In this document: one piece after another, positions 58,879-64,000 of the stretch | Layout of the letters: each line of letters starts with the position of its first letter | Numbering within the stretch: the stretch's first letter is position 1 | Assembly (NCBI RefSeq): GCF_008698235.1 | Contig: NZ_PEBH01000002.1 | Coordinates: 124,001-188,000 of the forward strand | DNA from: Bifidobacterium rousetti | Lineage (GTDB): Bacteria; Actinomycetota; Actinomycetes; Actinomycetales; Bifidobacteriaceae | Length of the DNA: 64,000 nucleotides | Reading direction: 5' to 3' | Translations under genes and position numbers: made by a program | The notes under the pieces: generated by a model | What the model was told of the DNA's origin: nothing | The model's database searches: none | Seen by the model: only the letters and a program-made list of their open reading frames with translations

Positions 58879-58928
58879 TTGACTTTCCGATAACCTACGC
58901 TATCGTAGGTTACGGTGACGTAAGTTAC
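58879..58928 (+). promoter_or_regulatory. Promoter with palindromic operator for the hemolysin III gene
   Basis: TTGACT (58879-58884) and TATCGT (58901-58906) at 16-bp spacing form a promoter. The perfect palindrome TAACCTACG-CTAT-CGTAGGTTA (58891-58912) covers the spacer and -10, and a third half-site CGTAAGTTAC lies at 58919-58928. A dimeric repressor of the TetR or MarR kind could block transcription here. The regulator is not next to it. Confidence 0.6.
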
Positions 58929-59009
58929 AGGATCGTCAATATCGCGAGGCCGGTAATCGGCACCCCATATGATGGCGGCATCACGACGAGACCGGAGGCG
59001 ACGGACACG

Positions 59010-59900
59010 ATGCACACGATGATGACCGACGAGGAGATCCAGGCCCGGCGGCAGGCGGTGACCGAGGCACGCGAGCAGGCGCTCAAGGCCCGTGCGGACG
59101 CCGCTCGGCTCAAGGCGAAGCTCAAGGCCGAACGCATCCGCTCGAAGGCCGAGGCGAAGGCCAAGCACGTCATCGCCAAGGGCGAGGAGCGGGCCGCGCG
59201 GCTCGAGGGCATCGCCCCGGCCGAGGTCGAGCGCAAGATCCGCCTCGACGTGCACGGCCGTCCGAAGCCGGCGATGCGCGGCTGGATCCACGCGGTGGCG
59301 GCCCCCCTGTCGCTGGCGGCCGGCATCGTGCTCATCTGCCTCGCGCAGGGGGTTGGCCTCAAATGGGCGTGCGCGGTGTTCATGGTGGCCTCGCTGGTGC
59401 TGTTCACCAACTCGGCCTGCTACCATCTGGGCGACTGGAGCCCGCGCGTGACCGACGTGCTCAGGCGCATCGACCATGTGAACATCTTCCTGCTGATCGC
59501 CGGCACGTACACGCCGGTCTCGTTCGCCCTGCAGCCGTTCTGGCGCAATTTCATCATCATCTCGATGTGGGCGTGCACCGCCGTGGCGATCATCATCCAC
59601 GTGATCTGGATCAACGCTCCGCGATGGCTGTATACGTTGGTGTACATCGTCTTCGGCATCTACGGGCTCGCGTTCATGGCCCTGTTCTGGACCTCCCCGT
59701 ACGCGGGGCCGGCCGTGGTCGTCCTGCTGTGCGCGGGCGGCGCCTGCTACATCCTCGGCGCGATCGTCTACGCGCTGCGCCGGCCCGACCCGTGGCCGAA
59801 GGTGTTCGGCTTCCACGAGATCTTCCACTGCGGCACCGTCGCCGGGTACGCGTGCCACATGGTCGCGATCTACATGGTGATCGTGGCCCTGTGGGTGTGA
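59010..59900 (+). CDS. Hemolysin III (YqfA/PAQR-like) family membrane protein
   Basis: 296 residues from ATG 59010. The first ~75 residues form a Lys/Ala/Glu-rich coiled-coil extension, longer than in most members. About seven membrane helices follow, with the PAQR-type conserved sites: TNSACYHLGDWSP, RRIDHVNIFLLIAGTYTPVS and, near the end, GFHEIFHCGTVAGYACHMVA with two His that likely bind metal. Family members are found in bacteria without proven hemolysis. GGAGG is 11 nt upstream. The palindromic promoter at 58879-58928 controls it, and it ends at a strong hairpin. Confidence 0.86.
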   Translation: MHTMMTDEEIQARRQAVTEAREQALKARADAARLKAKLKAERIRSKAEAKAKHVIAKGEERAARLEGIAPAEVERKIRLDVHGRPKPAMRGWIHAVAAPLSLAAGIVLICLAQGVGLKWACAVFMVASLVLFTNSACYHLGDWSPRVTDVLRRIDHVNIFLLIAGTYTPVSFALQPFWRNFIIISMWACTAVAIIIHVIWINAPRWLYTLVYIVFGIYGLAFMALFWTSPYAGPAVVVLLCAGGACYILGAIVYALRRPDPWPKVFGFHEIFHCGTVAGYACHMVAIYMVIVALWV

Positions 59901-59934
59901 CGCAGCCCGGAGCGAGACGGACCGCACGAGACGA

Positions 59935-59979
59935 AAGGGCCCCCGCACCGCGGTTCATGCACGCAGTGCGGGGGCCCTT
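59935..59979. terminator. Bidirectional terminator between the hemolysin III gene and greA
   Basis: A perfect 14-bp GC-rich stem, AAGGGCCCCCGCAC (59935-59948) with 59966-59979, around a 17-nt loop, 34 bp after the stop. It precedes the greA stop by 20 bp and can serve both. Confidence 0.8.
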
Positions 59980-59999
59980 GCATGACCGTCGCCGGACGC

Positions 60000-60479
60000 T
60001 CAGACGAGCGGCTTGGCGGACTTGACGGTCACGGAGATCTCGCGGCCGTTCGGCGCCTTGTAGCTCACGGTGTCGCCGGCGTTGGCGCCGTTGATGGCGG
60101 CCCCGATCGGGGACTCCGGGCTGACGATGTCATAGTCGGTGGCGATCGACAGGTCGCGGGTGCCGAGCACGAAGACCTTCTCTCGGCCCATGACCTCGAT
60201 CGTGACCAGCGATCCGTCGCCGACCTTGCCCTCCGGCGGGGCGGTCAGGATCTGGGCGTTGCGCAGCTTGACGGTGAGCTCGTCGATGCGGCCCTGGTTG
60301 ACGCGCTGGGCCTCGCGTGCGGCCTGGTAGCCGCCGTTCTCGCTCAGATCGCCCTCGGCGCGCGCCGCGGAGACCTTGGCAAGGATCTCGTCGCGGTACT
60401 CGCCCTTGCGCCAGGCGAGCTCCTCCTGCATCTTGTCGTAGGCATCCTGCGTCAGCAGGATCGTCTTTTCCTCAGTCAT
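60000..60479 (-). CDS. greA: Transcription elongation factor GreA
   Basis: 159 residues from ATG 60479, with AAGGAC upstream. The N-terminal coiled coil ends in the tip motif GDLSENGGYQAAREAQ, whose acidic residues enter the RNA polymerase channel and stimulate transcript cleavage. The C-terminal globular domain has GSLVTIEVMGREKVFVLG and SPIGAAINGANAGDTVSYKAP. It rescues stalled polymerase. It follows the FKBP gene on the same strand, with a terminator-like hairpin between. Confidence 0.94.
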   Translation of the reverse strand: MTEEKTILLTQDAYDKMQEELAWRKGEYRDEILAKVSAARAEGDLSENGGYQAAREAQRVNQGRIDELTVKLRNAQILTAPPEGKVGDGSLVTIEVMGREKVFVLGTRDLSIATDYDIVSPESPIGAAINGANAGDTVSYKAPNGREISVTVKSAKPLV

Positions 60480-60518
60480 GATGGTTGTCCTTCTGGTGTG
60501 ATGTGCGTGAATATACGA

Positions 60519-60548
60519 GGAAGCGCCGGACTCGTCTCCGGCGCTTCC
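60519..60548 (-). terminator. Terminator hairpin of the FKBP gene
   Basis: Stem GGAAGCGCCGGA (60519-60530) with 60537-60548, 12 bp perfect, 6-nt loop. It lies 29 bp after the FKBP stop and 39 bp before greA on the minus strand. The following sequence is TCGTATATT, moderately U-rich. Confidence 0.7.
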
Positions 60549-60577
60549 TTGAAAGGTTGTCGCGTTGCCGATGGGGC

Positions 60578-60982
60578 TCAGCGCGTGGAGATGATGTCGA
60601 TGACGAACACGAGGGTGTCGCCGCCGCCGATGCCGGCCTGCGGGACGCCACGGGAGCCGTAGCCGTACTCCGGCGGGATCGAGACGATCAGACGGGAGCC
60701 GACGTTGTGGCCGGGCACGGTCTGGTCCCAGCCCTTGATGACCTGGCCGACGCCGATGCCGAAGCTGGCCGGCTGATGGCGGTCGAAGCTGGAATCGAAC
60801 GGCTTGTCCTTGCCCCACACGACGCCGTGGTAGTTCACGGTGACGGTGTCGCCGCGACGGACCATCGGACCGTCGCCTTCGATGACCTCGACGGCCTTGA
60901 GGCCCGCCGGCGGCTCGGCCGCGGGGAACTCGATGACGGGCGTGGTGCCGAACTCGGCCTGCACGGAAGGCATATCAGCCAT
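60578..60982 (-). CDS. FKBP-type peptidyl-prolyl cis-trans isomerase
   Basis: 134 residues from ATG 60982, preceded by AAAGGAGG. A single FKBP domain: VRRGDTVTVNYHGVVWGKDKPFDSS with the core VNYHG and FDSS, FGIGVGQVIKGWDQTVPG, RLIVSIPPEYGYG and DTLVFVIDI. It catalyses proline isomerisation in protein folding. There is no signal peptide, so it is cytosolic. Residues 1-35 before the domain are Pro/Ala/Glu-rich. It lies between greA and sdaA, all on the minus strand. Confidence 0.93.
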   Translation of the reverse strand: MADMPSVQAEFGTTPVIEFPAAEPPAGLKAVEVIEGDGPMVRRGDTVTVNYHGVVWGKDKPFDSSFDRHQPASFGIGVGQVIKGWDQTVPGHNVGSRLIVSIPPEYGYGSRGVPQAGIGGGDTLVFVIDIISTR

Positions 60983-61128
60983 GGTTTCCTCCTTTACGGG
61001 TGGCGTCTCACGGCGGCGTCCCACTGGACCCAACCGGACACAATGCCGATCATATTAGCACCGAACCGCCGACCTCGCACCGGTCGGGGCCACGGTTTCG
61101 CGGCCGGCGTCCGCACCGGCCCGCGCGC

Positions 61129-62589
61129 TCAGCATTCGACGACGTTGACCGCGAGACCGCCCTTGGAGGTCTCCTTGTACTTGGCCATCATGTCCTCGCC
61201 GGTCTCGCGCATCGTCTCGATGGCCTGATCGAGCGTGACGATGTGCGATCCGTCGCCGAGCATCGCCATGCGCACCGCGTTGATGGCGGTGTTCGCGGCC
61301 ATCGCGTTGCGTTCGATGCACGGGATCTGCACGAGGCCGCCGACCGGGTCGCAGGTCAGGCCCAGATTGTGCTCGATGCCGATCTCGGCGGCGTTCTCCA
61401 CCTGCTCCGGGGTGCCGCCCAGCACCGCAGCGAGCCCGGCGGCGGCCATCGAACAGGCCGATCCGACCTCGCCCTGGCAGCCGACCTCGGCGCCGGAGAT
61501 CGACGCGTTGCGCTTGAACAGGTAGCCGATCGCGCCGGCCGTCAGCAGGAACGTGACGACGCCCTCCTCGTTGGCGTCGTCCATGAAGTGCCAGTAATAG
61601 TGGAGCACCGCGGGGATGATGCCGGCCGACCCGTTGGTCGGCGCGGTCACGATCCGCCCTCCCCCGGCGTTCTCCTCGGAGACGGCGAGCGCGAACAGGT
61701 TCACCCACGCGGCGTCGGAGGATTCGAGGACGGCGTCGCGGCGGCTTCGCCCGCGCTTGAGCACGTCGGAGTTGGAGGCGAGGCGGCCGTACATGCGCGG
61801 GGCGCGCCTGGGCACGTCGAGCCCGCCGGGCAGCGTCGGCTCGTTCGACGTGCAGCCATGGTCGACGCATTCGCGCATGACCTTCCACACCCTGTCGATG
61901 TCGGCCCGCACCTGCACGGCCGAGCGCGTGGCGGTCTCGTTGGCCCAGACCAGTTCGGCGATGCTCAGATGGTGCTCGCGGCACAGGGCGACAAGTTCGG
62001 CGCCGGAGGCGAACGGGTAGGGCGCGTCCGGCCCGAAGTCGGTGGACGATCCCTCGTCGCGGTCAGCGAACGACGTGCCCTCCGACGGACGGTCGTGGAT
62101 GCCGATCATCGGGTCGTCGGGGGCGCCGCGGCGGACGAAGCCGCCGCCGATCGAATACCAGACCTGCTCGTCGACGAGGTTGCCGTCGTCGTCGAACGCC
62201 TGGAATCGCATGCCGTTGGGGTGGGCGGCCATGCGGCGCCACCGGTCGAAGACCATGTCCCTGTCGTAGACGAAGCGGATGCGTTTGGCGCCGGCGAGGT
62301 TCAGGGTGTCGTCGAGCGCGCAGGTCTCGCGGATGCGCAGCATGTGCTGCGTGTCGACGGAGGCGGGGACGTTGCCCTCGAGCCCGGCCATGACGGCGCG
62401 GTCAGTGCCGTGACCGAGACCGGTGAGCGACAGGGAGCCGTAGAGGGTGACCTTCACGCGGCCGGCGCGTTCGATGAGGCCGGCGTCACGCATCGAGGAG
62501 ACGAAGTCATGGGCCGCGACCATCGGGCCGACGGTGTGCGAGGAGCTGGGCCCCACGCCGATCTTGAACATGTCGAGGACGCTGAACAT
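61129..62589 (-). CDS. sdaA: L-serine ammonia-lyase, single-chain Fe-S type
   Basis: 486 residues with the beta domain (MFSVLDMFKIGVGPSSSHTVGPM) and alpha domain in one chain. The Fe-S ligand cysteines are in GCQGEVGSACSMAAAG and LTCDPVGGLVQIPCIERN. The protein ends in VVEC, and the last-residue Cys fits the 'tail-in-mouth' iron ligand known from the Legionella enzyme. It turns L-serine into pyruvate and ammonia with an oxygen-sensitive cluster, suited to an anaerobe. ATG 62589 has GGGAGG upstream. It follows the membrane-protein gene by 22 bp. Confidence 0.95.
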   Translation of the reverse strand: MFSVLDMFKIGVGPSSSHTVGPMVAAHDFVSSMRDAGLIERAGRVKVTLYGSLSLTGLGHGTDRAVMAGLEGNVPASVDTQHMLRIRETCALDDTLNLAGAKRIRFVYDRDMVFDRWRRMAAHPNGMRFQAFDDDGNLVDEQVWYSIGGGFVRRGAPDDPMIGIHDRPSEGTSFADRDEGSSTDFGPDAPYPFASGAELVALCREHHLSIAELVWANETATRSAVQVRADIDRVWKVMRECVDHGCTSNEPTLPGGLDVPRRAPRMYGRLASNSDVLKRGRSRRDAVLESSDAAWVNLFALAVSEENAGGGRIVTAPTNGSAGIIPAVLHYYWHFMDDANEEGVVTFLLTAGAIGYLFKRNASISGAEVGCQGEVGSACSMAAAGLAAVLGGTPEQVENAAEIGIEHNLGLTCDPVGGLVQIPCIERNAMAANTAINAVRMAMLGDGSHIVTLDQAIETMRETGEDMMAKYKETSKGGLAVNVVEC

Positions 62590-62611
62590 GGAACCTCCCG
62601 TTTCCTTAACG

Positions 62612-63181
62612 CTAGCGGGCGAGCGCGGAGAACATCATGACACCGACGACGAGCCCGAGCGCGGCCAGCACGACCTGCGCGACGAGCAGGCCGATCGCGA
62701 GGCCCTTCCTCGCGGCGAGGGCCTTGCCGTACGCCTGCGCGAGCAGGTAGGCGATGAAGCCGAAGACCGCGTAGTTGACGGTGAGCGCGGCGATGTCGCC
62801 GTTGGCGAGCACGACGCCGTTGAGCGGCTGGTCGAGCGAGTTCATCAGGCTGCTCATCACGAACATCCCCCACACGCCGTAGCCGATCGCGCCGACCACA
62901 CCGTAGGCGATCGGCTTGAATTTCTCGCGCATGCGCAGCGTGAACGATTCGACGCACCACAGCAGGGCGAAGCCGACGACGTAGGTGAAGGCGACGGCGA
63001 CGAGCGTGACCATGAGCGCCCACGGGACCAGCGAGGCCACGTTGCCGATCATCGACAGGTAGAAGCCGGAGCAGGCGAGCGCGCCGACGCTCAGCGCCGT
63101 GCCGGCGATGACGTTCTGCGCGAGCATGACCGGCAACCCGGTGGCGGTGTCCTTCTCGACGTCGGTCCAGTTGGCGGCCAT
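62612..63181 (-). CDS. Polytopic membrane protein of unknown function upstream of sdaA
   Basis: 189 residues from ATG 63181, with AAGGAGG 8 nt upstream. About five membrane helices, for example VIAGTALSVGALACSGFYL, WALMVTLVAVAFTYVVGFAL and GLLVAQVVLAALGLVVGVMMF. I do not recognise the family. Its stop lies 22 bp before sdaA on the same strand, so they are likely co-transcribed. A serine transporter would usually have more helices, so a link in function is only a guess. Confidence 0.7.
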   Translation of the reverse strand: MAANWTDVEKDTATGLPVMLAQNVIAGTALSVGALACSGFYLSMIGNVASLVPWALMVTLVAVAFTYVVGFALLWCVESFTLRMREKFKPIAYGVVGAIGYGVWGMFVMSSLMNSLDQPLNGVVLANGDIAALTVNYAVFGFIAYLLAQAYGKALAARKGLAIGLLVAQVVLAALGLVVGVMMFSALAR

Positions 63182-63293
63182 GGCGGAACCCTCCTTGAGG
63201 TCGTGCATCATCAGCATCATCTGAAAATCTCGACACGAGGGTATCCGCCCTTTGTTTCGTCGAGATGCGCTGTCGCGATGCGTTTTGCGAAGG

Positions 63294-63373
63294 TGCCCCC
63301 GGCGGGACTCGAACCCGCAAGCCGAAGCGATCGATTTTAAGTCGACTGCGTATACCGATTTCGCCACGGGGGC
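63294..63373 (-). tRNA. tRNA-Leu (anticodon UAA)
   Basis: On the minus strand the 7-bp acceptor stem GCCCCCG/CGGGGGC, a D-arm around GCGAAATCGGTATACGC, an anticodon arm GTCGA-CTTAAAA-TCGAT with UAA, a longer variable arm and a T-arm GCGGGTTCGAGTCCCGC fold well. UAA reads the leucine codon UUA. The discriminator is A and the CCA end is not fully encoded (ACC then T). Confidence 0.93.
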
Positions 63374-63428
63374 GTCGGCCGCGAACGGCCAACCGTTATA
63401 TTGTACGCTACGCCGTCGCGTACGCCGT

Positions 63429-64000
63429 CTACGCGGCGAGCAGACGACGGCCGTAGTCGAGGACGATGCCGTCGAGCAGACCGTGCTCGCTGGCGACGTA
63501 CGAGTCGATCGTCTCGCCGTGGGCCGCCTTCGCGGCCTCAGAGACCTTGGCGAGCACGCGGTTCCACACGAGCGCGCCGCCGCCGACCACGTCGATGCGG
63601 CCCGGATGGATGGTCTTGTATTCGGCGCGTTCGGCGCGGGTCATGTTGAGGAATCGCTCGTCGACGGCGTAGGCGTCCTCGATCGCGAGGCGGTGGCCGT
63701 CGACGGCGGAGTGGTCGTACTCCTTCAGTCCCATGGCGAGCGCGGTCATCGTCGTGACCGTGCCGGACACGCCGATGATCGTGCGGGTCAGGCCGGCCGG
63801 GACGACACGGAACGCCTCGTCGATGTGCTCGTCGATGTCGGCGACGGCCTCGGCGATCTCGTCCGGCGTCGGCGGGTCGGTCTTGAGGTGGCGTTCGGTC
63901 ATGCGCACCGAGCCGATGTTCATCGAGAACGCGGCCTGGACGCGCGTGGCGGGCTGGTCCACGCCGTCGCCGCCCAGCACCAGCTCGGTCGAGCCGCCGC
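63429..64000 (-). CDS. Ppx/GppA-family exopolyphosphatase/phosphatase (C-terminal part)
   Basis: The right edge cuts the gene; 190 residues of the C-terminal side are visible. At the edge the frame reads GGSTELVLGG, the family's conserved phosphate-binding loop (GGGSTELxxG), then SMNIGSVRMTE, then GVSGTVTTMTALAMGL, the second phosphate loop. The C-terminus (RIDVVGGGALVWNRVLA, then SEHGLLDGIVLDYG) fits short actinobacterial Ppx forms. It hydrolyses polyphosphate or (p)ppGpp-type compounds. It lies on the same strand as and upstream of tRNA-Leu. Confidence 0.88.
   Translation of the reverse strand, partial: GGSTELVLGGDGVDQPATRVQAAFSMNIGSVRMTERHLKTDPPTPDEIAEAVADIDEHIDEAFRVVPAGLTRTIIGVSGTVTTMTALAMGLKEYDHSAVDGHRLAIEDAYAVDERFLNMTRAERAEYKTIHPGRIDVVGGGALVWNRVLAKVSEAAKAAHGETIDSYVASEHGLLDGIVLDYGRRLLAA

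Overview
The window reads as a chromosomal segment of a high-G+C Gram-positive bacterium of the actinobacteria, most probably a Bifidobacterium. The evidence is the gene content: a gluABCD-type amino-acid importer, two WhiB Fe-S regulators, CarD, ClpC, a DUF3516 helicase, a DUF5719 protein beside a GT2 membrane giant, LytR-CpsA-Psr (LCP) ligases and a single-chain Fe-S serine dehydratase. The protein sequences also resemble bifidobacterial ones as I remember them; no search was run. Nearly all of the DNA is coding. I see no rRNA, CRISPR array, insertion sequence or prophage. One tRNA gene, tRNA-Leu(UAA), lies near the right end.

Layout. 1-8.5 kb: start of an unknown gene, the DUF3516 RNA helicase, a small toxin-antitoxin-like pair under a palindromic operator, a PPK2 kinase, a LuxR-type response regulator overlapping a strikingly AT-rich histidine kinase gene, a small membrane protein and a secreted PAP2 acid phosphatase. 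8.5-12.2 kb: the gluABCD operon, whose GluD has a long hydrophilic His-rich tail. 12.3-16.9 kb: a YbaK-type editing domain, then an ABC-F ATPase and a DUF559 protein bracketed by two copies of an intergenic inverted repeat, then a purine-rich tract. 16.9-31 kb: aspS, hisS, a DUF349 protein, a 5'-nucleotidase, a TPP-dependent acetolactate-synthase-like enzyme, clpC, a universal stress protein, and pyk with a LacI-type operator upstream. 31-37.6 kb: terC, uvrB, coaE, rpsA, folD. 37.7-40.8 kb: a zinc/manganese-type ABC importer with a Zur-like operator before its ATPase gene. 40.8-48.3 kb: ispF, carD, glgB, an OmpR-type two-component system, comF, a HAD phosphatase and a degenerate zincin-fold protein.

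48.3-58.8 kb is a cell-envelope and regulatory block. An operon whiB2 - GT2 membrane protein - DUF5719 protein overlaps by 4 bp at each join. Diverging from it are two LCP ligases, followed by whiB1 facing a PdtaS-type kinase, the same neighbour pair as in Mycobacterium. 58.9-64 kb: a hemolysin III family protein with an operator in its promoter, greA, an FKBP isomerase, sdaA, a membrane protein, tRNA-Leu and the end of a Ppx/GppA phosphatase gene.

Several genes (gluA, hisS, glgB, the TPP enzyme, the zincin-fold protein) have a -10-like hexamer 6-8 nt before the start codon and no ribosome binding site, which suggests leaderless transcripts. Convergent genes are often separated by long, perfect hairpins that can act as shared terminators. 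The most unusual items are the AT-rich kinase, the repeat-flanked 3.2-kb segment, a 22-bp-arm palindrome holding a possible start codon in its loop, and the palindromic operators before hlyIII, pyk, the metal importer and the toxin-antitoxin-like pair.
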